Source: Taiwanofungus camphoratus (lineage: Eukaryota; Basidiomycota; Agaricomycetes; Polyporales; Taiwanofungaceae). From it: a DNA stretch of 64,000 nt. Both the position numbers and the translations under genes were made by a program. Of the stretch, positions 1-10,479 are shown in pieces (within the stretch, counting starts at the first letter, position 1; each line of letters opens with the position of its first letter). The DNA is taken from NCBI GenBank assembly GCA_003999685.1, contig CP021223.1:1-64000 (forward strand). The letters are read 5' to 3'. A model generated the notes under the pieces. That model was not told where the DNA came from and made no database searches. It saw nothing but the letters and a program-made list of their open reading frames with translations.

Positions 1-121
1 GTCTGTTCAAACCTAAACCAACCTAACCTAACCCTAACCTAACCTAACCTAACCTAACCGAACCTAACCTAACCTAACCTAACCTAACCTAACGCTAATC
101 CTAACCTAACCTAACCTAACC
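1..121 (+). repeat. Telomeric (CCTAA)n tract, first in window
   Basis: The first ten bases match the 3' terminus of the elements downstream (compare 5716-5725), so the window opens at the tail of another, mostly absent element. The tract then runs as CCTAA pentamers with three variants in a fixed order: one CCCTAA, one CCGAA, and one CGCTAAT near the right end. C-rich repeats reading 5'->3' on the + strand place the chromosome terminus to the left. Confidence 0.9.
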
Positions 122-980
122 GCCGGACTTACCCAGTCCTGCGCTTAGGGTTGCCTTAAAATAGATAGGCGCCTTACGTGTCACGTGATATGTTCGGCAC
201 TTAGTACGGACCGGCCCTTCACTGCGGCCCGGTGCGCGCCGTCCCCGCATGCTAGCGGAGCGCGCGTTAACTACTATGGTCCCCAGCGCCCCTCTGCTGT
301 GTTAGTCCATGATCTGGTGATCTGTGGGTTGTAACATGCTAGAGCACGGTGCGGCAACTTGCTGGACGCGGTCCTATTGAGTATCCTTCCCCCGCCCCGC
401 ATGGCTCGGACAGGGTGCTCACGGGGATTCCCAGGTTTGTGCCATGACATGATGCTTCCTCAGTGGTCCACGCTGCCCTTAGTAGACGCCCGGAAAAGCG
501 GCCCGGTCACATGATCGGTGCGGTACCGGCTAATTTGTTCCTATCTATACCCGGCCCGGATTAACCTCCGGCCCGGGCTTCCTATCTGTTATCTCGGATC
601 TTGAGCCTAGGCTTGCGATCCGGATTCTAATCTTAATCAGATGACTCTGACATCTGATCAGTAATGGTGTCTAGGCGAATCTAGACAATGATGATTGCTC
701 ATCGCTGACTGATTAGGATAGGAGGGAGAGACGTGATTCGCTCCCACCTGCAACCCTTTGCCCTGGTTCGGTCAAATTGACTTAGTCACCGGCCCCCTGG
801 CCATGACTCAACCATAAGCGTGACTTTGGTTGAACTTGGTTATAAGCGACGCTAGTGCTCTGATGAGACTTAGTCGAAATTAGCCGTCCGATAGCGATAT
901 CGGGCTAATTAGTACTAGCTTCCTCTAAGCCTCCCCCCTGCCCTGCACTCGCAGCCCTTGTAGTGTTGATACATAGACCT
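122..980 (+). repeat. Pseudo-LTR unit A1 (solo, no ORF behind it)
   Basis: A non-coding unit of about 860 bases starts at CGCCGGACTT, carries a hammerhead ribozyme at 851-919, and ends in CCTCCTAACC, which merges into the next telomeric tract. The same unit recurs at 1060, 5831 and 8571 with scattered substitutions. No reading frame stays open across all copies. It has the position and behaviour of the pseudo-LTR of Penelope-like elements. Its function is inferred: promoter or 5' processing on one side, 3' priming sequence on the other. Confidence 0.8.
851..919 (+). ncRNA. Type I hammerhead ribozyme, family A, copy 1
   Basis: The conserved core CTGATGA ... GAAA is present. Stem I pairs 851-859 with 911-919 (one G-U). 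Stem II is GAC/GTC closed by three bases. Stem III pairs TTAGC with GCTAA plus CCGATA with TATCGG, capped by the GNRA tetraloop GCGA. The cleavage triplet is ATT, so the predicted cut falls between 910 and 911. Stem I is the open helix, which makes it type I, as described for Penelope-like elements. Confidence 0.93.
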
Positions 981-1059
981 CCTAACCTAACCTAACCGAA
1001 CCTAACCTAACCTAACCTAACCTAACCTAACGCTAATCCTAACCTAACCTAACCTAACC
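981..1059 (+). repeat. Telomeric tract between units A1 and A2
   Basis: CCTAA pentamers with one CCGAA and one CGCTAAT, in the same order as in the tracts at 1, 5731 and 8471. The CCCTAA variant seen near the left end of those tracts is missing, because this tract begins at the end of a unit rather than at an ORF 3' end. Confidence 0.9.
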
Positions 1060-1919
1060 GCCGGACTTTCCCAGTCCTGCGCTTAGGGTTGCCTTAAAAT
1101 AGATAGGCGCCTTACGTGTCACATGATATGTTCGGCACTTAGTACGGACCGGCCTTTCATTGCGGCCCGGTGCGCGCCGTCCCCGCATGCTAGCGGAGCG
1201 CGCGTTAACTACTATGGTCCCTAGCGCCCCTCTGCTGTGTTAGTCCATGATCTGGTGATCTGTGGGTTGTAACATGCTAGAGCACGGTGCGGCAACTTGC
1301 TGGACGCGGTCCTATTGAGTATCCTTCCCCCGCCCCGCATGGCTCGGATAGGGTGCTCACGGGGATTCCCAGGTTTGTGCCATGACATGATGCTTCCTCA
1401 GTGGTCCACGCTACCCTTAGTAGACGCCCGGAAAAGCGGCCCGGTCACATGATCGGTGCGGCACCGGCTATGTTGTTCCTATCTATGTCCGGCCCGGACT
1501 AACCTTCGGCCCGGACTTCCTATCTCTTATCTCGGATCTTAAGCCTAGGCTTTCGGTCCGGATTCTAATCTTAATCAGATGACTCTGACATCTGATCAGT
1601 AATGGTGTCTAGGCGAATCTAGACAATGATGATTGCTCATCGCTGACTGATTAGGATAGGAGGGAGAGACGTGATTCGCTCCCATCTGCAACCCTTTGCC
1701 CTGGTAAGGTCAAACTGACTTAGTCACCGGCCCCCGGGCCCTGACTCAACCATAAGCGTGACTTTGGTTGAACTTGGTTATAAGCGACGCTAGTGCTCTG
1801 ATGAGACTTAGTCGAAATTAGCCGTCCGATAGCGATATCGGGCTAATTAGTACTAGCTTCCACTAAGCCTCCTTTCCTGCCCTGCACTCGCAGCCCCAGT
1901 AGTATTGTTACATAGACCT
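1060..1919 (+). repeat. Pseudo-LTR unit A2, 5' unit of the intact element
   Basis: Same unit as A1 with a few substitutions. It runs from CGCCGGACTTT to CCTCCTAACC, with two telomeric repeats at 1920-1931, and then passes directly into the leader of the RT ORF. This is the upstream pseudo-LTR of the complete subfamily A element. Confidence 0.8.
1789..1857 (+). ncRNA. Type I hammerhead ribozyme, family A, copy 2
   Basis: Core and stems are identical to copy 1. The predicted cut lies between 1848 and 1849, about 266 bases upstream of the RT start codon. Cleavage here would give the intact element's RNA a defined 5' end. Confidence 0.93.
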
Positions 1920-2114
1920 CCTAACCTAACCAGCCAATACTTCCAAACTGTCTCTCATCCCGCATCTCGGTTTTCGACGGCGCTACAGGGTCCTGCCTCC
2001 TACTCCACCGCCTGTCAACCCCATCCAGGAATACCGTCTGCTTGCCCTCTGCTTCGCTAGGTGTCCCATCTCCCTCCACTTTCTTCCTCCTGAGACACCC
2101 TGTCCCTGCTTAAC

Positions 2115-5100
2115 ATGGCCAATCGCCTTCCTCGTCCTGGACCCACCCGTTCGACTTCCGCCGGACCAGGTGGAGCATCACTTCGCGCCGCTATCGCACG
2201 GAATCTTGCTCCCCCCTCGTTGGCTTATGCCATGGGAGCGACGACACTTGAGACTATTGCCGATGAGTTCCGCGCCGTCCTTTCAGCTGAGACATTTGAC
2301 ACCGTCCTTTCAGTTGTGCCTCTCGTATATCGGGAGGTACTCCGCCCGGTTTTGGCTAGCATTGCGGAAGCAAAGGAACGCTGCGTTTCCTTGTCGAAGC
2401 AAGTGGGTGAGCTCGAGGCTCATCTTGCCAACGGTTCCCTTCCGCCCCAGTTACAAGGCATGGGGGAACCCGTTTTCCAGTCGGCGAAAGTTTGGCTGGA
2501 AACACACCCGGCGGAACCAGGGGCTCTTGCGACGAAATTTCAAACGTTTCGTCGCGAAGCACTTGCTTTAGCGATTTCGCAAAAGCGTGCTGAGCTCACG
2601 TTCTTCGAGGGCGCGCTGGACCCTACTACTATGTTGGGGAAGGCGCGCGATGTGGTCGATTCACAATGGGCCGCGATCTCTCAGAGTTCGCGTGTTCCTA
2701 AGTGGAAAACTTCTCTTGACGGCAACGTTGAGATTGAGGGATGGCAGAACGACCCCGTCCTCGAGTCGGAACACAAGCGATTCGTCGCTGTGCTCCCCCG
2801 TTTTTGCTTTCGTGTCGTGAATATTCGCGAATCACAGTTAGCTCATGCGGCGACTCGAGCCAGTGCGAAGAGTGCCCTCAAGGCGGTTGCAGAGGTGGAA
2901 ATGAGTGACACCACTGAGAACCCTGCCGCCTTGAAGAAACTGATCGATGATGCTGTTGATCGTCGGTTGAAAGGTGAGGGCACCTCGAAGAACGTTAAAC
3001 AACAGGTCAGTTTTGTATATGGTTCAATACCTAAAAACTTACCTGGCGCCGCTCTCTCTCGTATTTTAGAAGGGCAAAGGCAAGGTGCCGAATCGTTCAG
3101 CGCGCATGAGTACAGGAGGACGCCCTCCCAAAGCTCCGCAGCGCGCGGCAAAGCAGAAGCAAGCCGCTTCGTCGAAAAAAGCTTCGACGAAGAAGAACAA
3201 AGGAAAAGGGAAAGGGAGACCGAACTAATACGGTATGTCCTTCGGTCGCGACTCAGATTCTCGCAACCCTCCACCTATCCTGACGCAATACTTGATCTAC
3301 CTACACCAGTCGGGGCACGCACCCTCCTTTACTTTGCACCGGCCGCTTTAGTCGAGGCACAGAGGTTCCGGACATGGGTTCATGTTGGCGACGATGTTAG
3401 ATTACCGGCGGAGATCAGTATTCACATTTCTTGCGGACTTAAGTACATGCTGTACGCTCCCCCCTCAGGGGAGTTGGTTCAAAACGCTTATGATGATTTT
3501 TGTGAAAGAATTCGGTGGAGAATTCATTTCGCCTGCAAACAAAAAATTCTTGAGCGGCAAGGAATAAGTCAACCACCTTATGATCCTGATTACGACTTGA
3601 GATTAAAGCGTGATAGCAACGCGCCTCAAGCCAGCCAATATATCGAGCTTGGTCTTAAACGCGGGCAAACATACGTCACTGAATTCATACGCACTGTCGT
3701 ACCCGGTTTGAAAGCTAGAAGTCGTCCTAATCGACTTGTAGACCTGGACAAAGTTCGCCTCTGGCTGGACGAGCATAACTACCTCGTCCTCCAAACGGAT
3801 AAGAACCTCGGCGCTGCTGTAGTCACAAAGGAATGGTTCATTAACGGTTGCAATTTACTTCTGTCAAATACGGCTGACTATCAGGAAATTAATCCCGGTC
3901 AGCGACAGATGTACCTAGAAAAGGTTACTAAGCGGGTTAAGGAGTTAAGCGATTGGGTCGAAGGGGCTTTGCCTCATGATCAGACACTCCAGTTAGCCAA
4001 ATACCTTCGGTCAAAATGTCCCGAGAGCGAGTTGGAAGAGCCTAAGGTTCCCATCTTCTATGGTATCCCAAAAATCCATAAGACACCAGTGAAGATGCGG
4101 CCGATTGTGCCCTGTCATTCATGCGCTCAAGGCCCCGCGGCTAAAGTAGTATCCAAGTTGTTGAAACCTATCATAGAGGCTGAGCCCTTTATTATACATG
4201 GCAGTAAAGATCTTGCTGGCAAGTTAGCAACGGTTAAAACACTAAAATATAAAAAGTATTGGTTGGTGGCCGGCGACGTCGTCGCTTTCTACCCTAATGT
4301 ACCGCTCAGAGAATGCGTTGGCATTGTCTCAAAACTGTATATTAGTCATCCATTGGGTAGTCAAACTACGGACCACCCCGAATTTTACAATGCCTTGTTT
4401 ATTCGATGTATGCAATCAGCCAATTACGATCTAATAGTTGACTTCAACGGTCACACATTTCTTCAAAAACGGGGGTTAGCAATGGGAGTGGCATGTTCGC
4501 CCGACCTCGCTAACCTATATGGATGCCATTTTGAAAATAAAGTCTGGCCTTCTGGGCAGGTTAGCCCACCTTTTCTTTATTATGGGCGGTACATCGATGA
4601 TGTATTCGCTATCGTTGAAGCAGGTAGTGCAGCAGAGGCACTTGAACTCTGTACCAGTCGTATTTCATACACTGGCTGTACTATAACATGGGAAGTGTCG
4701 GAATGGGCAACGCCGTTCCTTGACATGCTTATTTATATTGACCCCGCTACCAACCGGGTGGAACATAAGCCGTATCGGAAAGCACTTAACCATCATGAAA
4801 GAATACCATGGATATCTCACCACCCAAAGGACGTTAAAAAAGGCACGTTCATTGGAGAGATGAGCCGTTTAGCTACGCTAAGTTCTAAGTTGGAACACTA
4901 CTTAGATGCCCTTAAAGGGCTTGTCGATTTGTACGTCGGCCGTGGCTATCCTCCTGCTCTGGTTGTCTCCTGGCTTGATGCACATAAAGCAGTACGCTGG
5001 GCGAAACGTTTGGATATAAAACAAACTTCGACCGAAAAAGCGGACGCGAATGATGGCGTACTTGTGCTTAAATCACAATTCAACCCTTCATGGGATTCTT

Positions 5101-5639
5101 TCGATATTCATGAATTAATGACACGTGTCACCGGATCTTGGGTGGAGTCTTTGAGTTTCTTCAAAAACTTCTTTTCGGCGAGCTGGGAAAACTCGGCCGC
5201 TCCGATTTTCGATTATTCGGCTGGGGGTTCGCGGGATGCGACCCTATCCGGCACAGTTCAGACCACGCTTGAGGAGTGGTGGGATCCCGCCCGAGTAGCC
5301 CAGCGAAAGCTGTCGCGCGAAACGGCGGCTGCTTCGGCAGCAGCAGATCGTGCCGCCGCTGAAGCCCGGCGGTCTGATCAAATCTCGACACTGGCGGCGG
5401 TTGTCCATGATAACCGCGCAGACGAGGGCTGGGTATGGACTGGGCGGTACCTAAGGAAACCCACCGGATTTATTGAGGCGGAGAAGGTCCCTGACCTTTC
5501 CCAACTCGGATTCTTAGACAAGCGCTGGCTTGTGTCGCGGAAACGGGAAACCAATTTCGCTGACCTAGCAAGTAAATGGCGCAGAAGTGTTATTAATGCC
5601 CAAAGTGCGGATGACGTACTTCTGGAAATGGATATTTAA
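2115..5639 (+). CDS. Penelope-like reverse transcriptase, subfamily A, intact (1174 aa)
   Basis: Reverse transcriptase predicted to copy its own RNA onto telomeric DNA ends. RT signatures in order: the Penelope-typical GIPKIHK...MRPIVP block near residues 660-675; motif A GDVVAFYPN with catalytic D721; motif B GVACSPDLAN; motif C YIDD at 826-829 (D828, D829); then the Penelope-type thumb with HHERIPW. The N-terminal roughly 560 residues resemble nothing I recognise. The C-terminal tail contains an Ala/Glu/Arg-rich helix and ends EMDI. No GIY-YIG domain is seen. The start is the first ATG of the open frame, after a C/T-rich leader. The frame is uninterrupted, so the copy may be active. It is over 90% alike in the RT half to the ORF at 10480 as judged by eye, not computed. 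Confidence 0.93.
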   Translation: MANRLPRPGPTRSTSAGPGGASLRAAIARNLAPPSLAYAMGATTLETIADEFRAVLSAETFDTVLSVVPLVYREVLRPVLASIAEAKERCVSLSKQVGELEAHLANGSLPPQLQGMGEPVFQSAKVWLETHPAEPGALATKFQTFRREALALAISQKRAELTFFEGALDPTTMLGKARDVVDSQWAAISQSSRVPKWKTSLDGNVEIEGWQNDPVLESEHKRFVAVLPRFCFRVVNIRESQLAHAATRASAKSALKAVAEVEMSDTTENPAALKKLIDDAVDRRLKGEGTSKNVKQQVSFVYGSIPKNLPGAALSRILEGQRQGAESFSAHEYRRTPSQSSAARGKAEASRFVEKSFDEEEQRKRERETELIRYVLRSRLRFSQPSTYPDAILDLPTPVGARTLLYFAPAALVEAQRFRTWVHVGDDVRLPAEISIHISCGLKYMLYAPPSGELVQNAYDDFCERIRWRIHFACKQKILERQGISQPPYDPDYDLRLKRDSNAPQASQYIELGLKRGQTYVTEFIRTVVPGLKARSRPNRLVDLDKVRLWLDEHNYLVLQTDKNLGAAVVTKEWFINGCNLLLSNTADYQEINPGQRQMYLEKVTKRVKELSDWVEGALPHDQTLQLAKYLRSKCPESELEEPKVPIFYGIPKIHKTPVKMRPIVPCHSCAQGPAAKVVSKLLKPIIEAEPFIIHGSKDLAGKLATVKTLKYKKYWLVAGDVVAFYPNVPLRECVGIVSKLYISHPLGSQTTDHPEFYNALFIRCMQSANYDLIVDFNGHTFLQKRGLAMGVACSPDLANLYGCHFENKVWPSGQVSPPFLYYGRYIDDVFAIVEAGSAAEALELCTSRISYTGCTITWEVSEWATPFLDMLIYIDPATNRVEHKPYRKALNHHERIPWISHHPKDVKKGTFIGEMSRLATLSSKLEHYLDALKGLVDLYVGRGYPPALVVSWLDAHKAVRWAKRLDIKQTSTEKADANDGVLVLKSQFNPSWDSFDIHELMTRVTGSWVESLSFFKNFFSASWENSAAPIFDYSAGGSRDATLSGTVQTTLEEWWDPARVAQRKLSRETAAASAAADRAAAEARRSDQISTLAAVVHDNRADEGWVWTGRYLRKPTGFIEAEKVPDLSQLGFLDKRWLVSRKRETNFADLASKWRRSVINAQSADDVLLEMDI

Positions 5640-5730
5640 AACTGTTAAGTCAGTTTGATTAGCATCGGTTACATCAGGTGTAACGTTATCTTAGTGTGTT
5701 GGTGTATTAGGGTTGTCTGTTCAAACCAGA
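5640..5730 (+). other. 3' UTR of element A with conserved terminal motif
   Basis: It contains a small perfect hairpin (GTTACA/TGTAAC, around 5668-5686). Its last 22 bases, 5709-5730, are identical to 8449-8470 and to 14050-14071 of subfamily B, although the UTRs otherwise differ between subfamilies. The motif can fold as GGTTG/CAAACC with one bulged A. A conserved 3' terminus directly against the telomeric tract suggests an RT recognition or priming site (inference). Confidence 0.65.
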
Positions 5731-5830
5731 CCTAACCTAACCCTAACCTAACCTAACCTAACCTAACCGAACCTAACCTAACCTAACCTAACCTAACCTA
5801 ACGCTAATCCTAACCTAACCTAACCTAACC
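5731..5830 (+). repeat. Telomeric tract after intact element A
   Basis: CCTAA array with CCCTAA, CCGAA and CGCTAAT variants at the same offsets as in the tract at 8471-8570; the two arrays read identically. Independent telomerase additions would not be expected to share such variants. Confidence 0.9.
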
Positions 5831-6681
5831 GCCGGACTTTCCCAGTCCTGCGCTTAGGGTTGCCTTAAAATAGATAGGCGCCTTACGTGTCACATGATAT
5901 GTTCGGCACTTAGTACGGACCGGCCCTTCATTGCGGCCCGGTGCGCGCCGTTCCCGCATGCTAGCGGAGCGCGCGATAACTACTATGGTCCCCAGCGCCC
6001 CTCTGCTGTGTTAGTCCATGATCTGGTGATCTGTGGGTTGTAACATGCTAGAGCACGGTGCGGCAACTTGCTGGACGCGGTCCTGATGAGTATCCTTCCC
6101 CCGCCCCGCATGGCTCGGACAGGGTGCTCCCGGGGATTCCCAGGTTTGTGCCATGACATGATGCTTCCTCAGTGGTCCACGCTGCCCTTAGTAGACGCCC
6201 GGAATGCGGCCCGGTCACATGATCGGCGCGGCACCGGCTATGTTGTTCCTATCTATGTCCGGCCCGGATTAACCTTCGGCCCGGACTTCCTATCTCTTAT
6301 CTCGGACCTTGAGCCTAGGCTTGAGGTCTGGATTCTAATCTTAATCAGATGACTCTGACATCTGATCAGTAATGGTGTCTAGGCGAATCTAGACAATGAT
6401 GATTGCTTATCGCTGATTGATTAGGATAGGAGGGAGAGACGTGATTCGCTCCCACCCGCAACCCTTTGCCCTGGTAAGGTCAAACTGACTTAGTCACCGG
6501 CCCCCGGGCCCTGACTCAACCATAAGCGTGACTTTGGTTGAACTTGGTTATAAGCGACGCTAGTGCTCTGATGAGACTTAGTCGAAATTAGCCGTCCGAT
6601 AGCGATATCGGGCTAATTAGTACTAGCTTCCATTAAGTCTTCTCAACGCTCGCAACTCCTTCGTCGTTGCTCGCTCCACCT
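5831..6681 (+). repeat. Pseudo-LTR unit A3
   Basis: Same unit as A1 up to and including the ribozyme. The roughly 55 bases after the ribozyme differ from A1 and A2: a CTCGCAACTCC... tail ending TCGCTCCACCTCCTAACC, which resembles the tail of subfamily B. It ends in a short telomeric run that joins a 5'-truncated ORF. A 94-codon open frame at 6068 exists here but is not conserved among copies. Confidence 0.78.
6559..6627 (+). ncRNA. Type I hammerhead ribozyme, family A, copy 3
   Basis: Same core and stems as copy 1. The predicted cut lies between 6618 and 6619. It sits 3' of the intact ORF, so a transcript of that element would carry ribozymes at both ends. Confidence 0.93.
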
Positions 6682-6710
6682 CCTAACCTAACCTAACCTA
6701 ACCTAACCTA
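6682..6710 (+). repeat. Short telomeric tract fused to truncated ORF
   Basis: Five to six CCTAA units without variants. The final A joins TGCCTCAC of the RT gene. This looks like a 5' truncation point of an incompletely copied element, capped by telomeric repeats and later extended by unit A3. Confidence 0.85.
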
Positions 6711-8380
6711 TGCCTCACGATCAGACACTCCAATTAGCCAAATACCTTCGGTCAAAATGTCCCGAGAGCGAGTTGGATGAGCCTAAGGTTCCCATCTTCT
6801 ACGGTATCCCAAAAATCCATAAGACACCGGTGAAGATGCGGCCTATTGTGCCCTGTCACTCATGCGCTCAAGGCCCCGCGGCTAAAGTAGTATCCAAGTT
6901 GTTGAAACCTATTATAGAGGCTGAACCCTTTATTATACATGGCAGTAAAGATCTTGCTGCCAAGTTAGCAACGGTTAAAACACTAAAATATAAAAAGTAT
7001 TGGCTTGTGGCCGGCGACGTTGTCGCTTTCTACCCCAATGTACCTCTCAGAGAATGCGTAGGCATTGTATCTAAACTGTACATTAGTCATCCATTGGGTA
7101 GTCAATCAACGGACCACCCCGAATTTTACAACGCCTTGTTTATTCGGTGTATGCAATCAGCCAATTACGATCTAATAGTTGACTTCAACGGTCACACATT
7201 TCTTCAAAAGCGTGGGTTAGCTATGGGAGTGGCATGTTCGCCCGACTTAGCTAATCTTTATGGATGCCATTTTGAAAATAAAGTCTGGCCTTCTGGGCAG
7301 GTTAGCCCACCCTTTCTTTACTATGGGCGGTACATCGATGATGTATTCGCTATCGTTGAAGCAGGTAGTGCTGCAGAGGCTCTTGAACTCTGCACCAGTC
7401 GTATTTCATATACTGGATGCACTATAACATGGGAAGTGTCGGAATGGGCAACGCCATTCCTTGACATGCTTATTTATATTGACCCCGTTACCAACCGGGT
7501 GGAACATAAGCCGTATCGGAAAGCACTTAACCATCACGAAAGAATACCATGGATATCTCACCACCCGAAGGACGTTAAAAAAGGCACGTTCATTGGGGAG
7601 ATGAGCCGTTTAGCCACGCTAAGTTCTAAGTTGGAACACTACTTGGATGCCCTTAAAGGGCTTGTCGATTTGTACATCGGCCGTGGCTATCCCCCTGCTC
7701 TGGTTATTGCATGGCTTGATGCACATAAAGCAGTACGCTGGGCGAAACGTTTGGAAACTAAACAAACTTCGACCAAAGCGGCGGATGCGAATGATGGCGT
7801 ACTTGTGATTAAGTCACAATTTAACCCTTCATGGGACTCTTTCGATATTCATGAATTAATGACACGTGTTACGGGATCGTGGGTGGAGTCTTTGAGTTTC
7901 TTCAAAAACTTCTTTTCGGCGAGTTGGGAAAACTCGGCCGCTCCGATTTTCGATTATTCGGCTGGGGGTTCGCGGGATGCGACCCTATCCGGCACAGTTC
8001 AGACCACGCTTGAGGAGTGGTGGGATCCCGCCCGAGTAGCCCAGCGCAAGCTGTCGCGCGAAACGGCGGCTGCCTCGGCAGCAGCAGATCGTGCCGCCGC
8101 TGAAGCCCGGCGGTCTGATCAAATCTCTACACTGGCGGCGGCTGTCCATGATAACCGCGCAGAAGAGGGCTGGGTATGGACTGGGCGGTACCTAAGGAAA
8201 CCCACCGGATTTATTGAGGCGGAGAAGGTCGCAGACCTTTCCCAACTTGGATTCTTAGACAAGCGCTGGCTTGTATCTCGGAAAAGGGAAACCAATTTCG
8301 CAGACTTAGCAAGTAAATGGCGCAGAAGTGTTATTAATGCCCAAAGTGCGGATGACGTACTTTTGGAAATGGATATTTAA
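6710..8380 (+). pseudogene. 5'-truncated Penelope-like RT, subfamily A (556-codon frame)
   Basis: It matches the intact ORF from its residue P620 to the C-terminal EMDI, with a few amino-acid differences. All catalytic RT blocks remain (GDVVAFYPN, GVACSPDLAN, YIDD), but the whole N-terminal half is gone. The ATG that opens the frame does not exist in the parent: its A comes from the telomeric repeat and its TG from a Leu codon. The frame has no stop, so the truncation appears recent. Whether it is translated is unknown. Confidence 0.9.
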
Positions 8381-8470
8381 ACTGTTAAGTCAGTTTGATT
8401 AGCATCGGTTACATCAGGTGTAACGTTATCTTAGTGTGTTGGTGTATTAGGGTTGTCTGTTCAAACCAGA
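8381..8470 (+). other. 3' UTR of truncated element A
   Basis: Nearly identical to 5640-5730, including the GTTACA/TGTAAC hairpin and the 22-base terminal motif at 8449-8470. Confidence 0.65.
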
Positions 8471-8570
8471 CCTAACCTAACCCTAACCTAACCTAACCTA
8501 ACCTAACCGAACCTAACCTAACCTAACCTAACCTAACCTAACGCTAATCCTAACCTAACCTAACCTAACC
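8471..8570 (+). repeat. Telomeric tract after truncated element A
   Basis: Same length and variant order as the tract at 5731-5830. Confidence 0.9.
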
Positions 8571-9430
8571 GCCGGACTTTCCCAGTCCTGCGCTTAGGGT
8601 TGCCTTAAAATAGATAGGCGCCTTACGTGTCACATGATATGTTCGGCACTTAGTACGGGCCAGCCCTTCATTGCGGCCCGGTGCGCGCCGTTCCCGCATG
8701 CTAGCGGAGCGCGCGATAACTACTATGGTCCCCAGCGCCCCTCTGCTGTGTTAGTCCATGATCTGGTGATCTGTGGGTTGTAACATGCTATAGCACGGTG
8801 CGGCAACTTGCTGGACGCGGTCCTGATGAGTATCCTTCCCCCGCCCCGCATGGCTCGGACAGGGTGCTCCCGGGGATTCCCAGGTTTGTGCCATGACATG
8901 ATGCTTCCTCAGTGGTCCACGCTGCCCTTAGTAGACGCCCGGAAAGCGGCCCGGTCACATGATCGGTTCGGCACCGGCTATGTTGTTCCTATCTATGTCC
9001 GGCCCGGATTAACCTCCGGCCCGGACTTCCTATCTCTATATCTCGGATCTTCAGCCTAGGCTTTCGGTCCGGATTCTAATCTTAATCAGATGACTCTGAC
9101 ATCTGATCAGTAATGGTGTCTAGGCGAATCTAGACAATGATGATTGCTCATCGCTGACTGATTAGGATAGGAGGGAGAGACGTGATTCGCTCCCATCTGC
9201 AACCCTTTGCCCTGGTACGGTCAAACTGACTTAGTCACCGGCCCCCGGGCCATGACTCAACCATAAGCGTGACTTATGTTGAACTTGGTTATAAGCGACG
9301 CTAGTGCTCTGATGAGACTTAGTCGAAATTAGCCGTCCGATAGCGATATCGGGCTAATTAGTACTAGCTTCCTCTAAGCCTCCCCTCCTGCCCTGCACTC
9401 GCAGCCCTTGTAGTGTTGATACATAGACCT
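8571..9430 (+). repeat. Pseudo-LTR unit A4
   Basis: Unit A with the same post-ribozyme tail as A1 (CAGCCCTTGTAGTGTTGATACATAG type). It is the 3' pseudo-LTR of the truncated element and abuts subfamily B through a short telomeric tract. Confidence 0.78.
9300..9368 (+). ncRNA. Type I hammerhead ribozyme, family A, copy 4
   Basis: Same core and stems as copy 1. The predicted cut lies between 9359 and 9360. Confidence 0.93.
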
Positions 9431-9471
9431 CCTAACCTAACCTAACGCTAAATCCTAACCTAACCTAACCT
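9431..9471 (+). repeat. Telomeric tract between A4 and B1
   Basis: CCTAA units with the subfamily-B variant CGCTAAAT (one A more than in A). The same variant is found at 14120, before unit B2. Confidence 0.88.
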
Positions 9472-10324
9472 ATTTGAAGGCGCTAACGCGCCTTCTCCAT
9501 CTGGTAGTCTTGGGAAATAAGACGCTCGTCACGTGACTTACCCGAGAGGGTCGGCCATGTAACCAGCATCCAGGCACGGACCGGTTAAGCCGCAAGGCTG
9601 GACTGGCCTGGGCACTACCTAGTTATGGTCACCAGCGCCCCTCTGCTGTGTTAGTCCATGATCCGGTGATCTGTGAGGTGTAACATGCTATGGCACGGTG
9701 CGGCAACTTGCCGGACGCGGTCCTAGTGAATATCCCGCCCCCGCCCCGCATGGCTCGGTGAGGGTGTTCCTAGGGATCCTCAGGTTTGTGCCGTGACATG
9801 ATGCTTCCTCAGTGGTCCACGCTGCCCTTATCTAGGCGCCCGGAAACCGGACCGGTCATGTGACCCGGTCGGCACCGGCCCGGATTGTTCTATTCCCACC
9901 CTGTCATCCTAACCGATGATAAGGGATCTCTTATCTTTGAAGTCATATCAAATGACTCCTTATCTTTACATCTGATTGTTATCTCTGATCAGGTGGCGGT
10001 ATTGGTAAAGGCTAGGGCGTTCTAGCCTGCCTTTTGTCGGCCCGCTGATAAGAGATAAGAGAAATAGCTCTGATGTGATTGGAGCTCATTACTACCTCAT
10101 GGTCTGGTTGGTCAAATTGAATCAGTCATCGGCCTCTGGCCGATGACTCAGGGTCAATCAGCTGATGACCCTGAACCATCGGTTAAAAGTACGACGAGAG
10201 TACTGATGAGCTCTTAGCGAAACAAGTTGGTATCTGGCGACAGATACTATTGTTTACTCTTGTCTTCTCTATCTTTCTCATCTCTTACTACGCTCGCCCG
10301 CCTATCGGCGGTCTCGCTCCACCT
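9472..10324 (+). repeat. Pseudo-LTR unit B1
   Basis: It begins with a perfect 8-bp hairpin GAAGGCGC/GCGCCTTC. The middle third is related to unit A (around 9620-9840), the rest diverged. Upstream of its ribozyme are two strong hairpins (CATCGGCC/GGCCGATG and AGGGTCA/TGACCCT). As far as I can compare by eye, it is identical to B2 at 14150-15001, as two LTRs of a recent insertion would be. Confidence 0.8.
10193..10264 (+). ncRNA. Type I hammerhead ribozyme, family B, copy 1
   Basis: Core CTGATGA ... GAAA. Stem I pairs 10193-10202 with 10255-10264 (one G-U). Stem II is GCT/AGC. Stem III pairs CAA/TTG, then, past an asymmetric internal loop, GGTATCTG with CAGATACT, capped by GCGA. The triplet is GTT, cut predicted between 10254 and 10255. 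It differs from family A in every stem but keeps the core and the GNRA cap. Confidence 0.93.
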
Positions 10325-10479
10325 CCTAACCTAACCAACACCGCCGCCAAGCTGTCTCTCTACATCCGCCATCGCAAGCCCCTCACCTGGTGCACGACTG
10401 TCGGTATCTTCTGCGACGACTGCAATCGATTCTACAAGCCTAAGTCTGAGTCGATTTACTATCGTCCGCCGCCGTTCGC

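Larger units (their letters stand above)
1060..6681 (+). mobile_element. Complete Penelope-like (Coprina-type) element, subfamily A
   Basis: Order: pseudo-LTR A2 with ribozyme, leader 1932-2114, RT ORF 2115-5639, 3' UTR, telomeric tract 5731-5830, and pseudo-LTR A3 with ribozyme. The ORF shows no GIY-YIG endonuclease at its C-terminus, which fits the endonuclease-deficient telomeric clade known as Coprina in fungi and Athena in rotifers. Sense lies on the C-rich strand with the 3' end toward the chromosome interior, the orientation expected if cDNA synthesis is primed by the G-rich telomeric overhang. The 3' UTR ends in a 22-base motif (5709-5730) shared with subfamily B. Confidence 0.8.

Noticed and set aside
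6068-9059. Open frames of 94 and 83 codons inside pseudo-LTR units (6068, 8808)
   Set aside because: They are broken in the other copies of the same unit, and the unit is structured non-coding RNA around a ribozyme.
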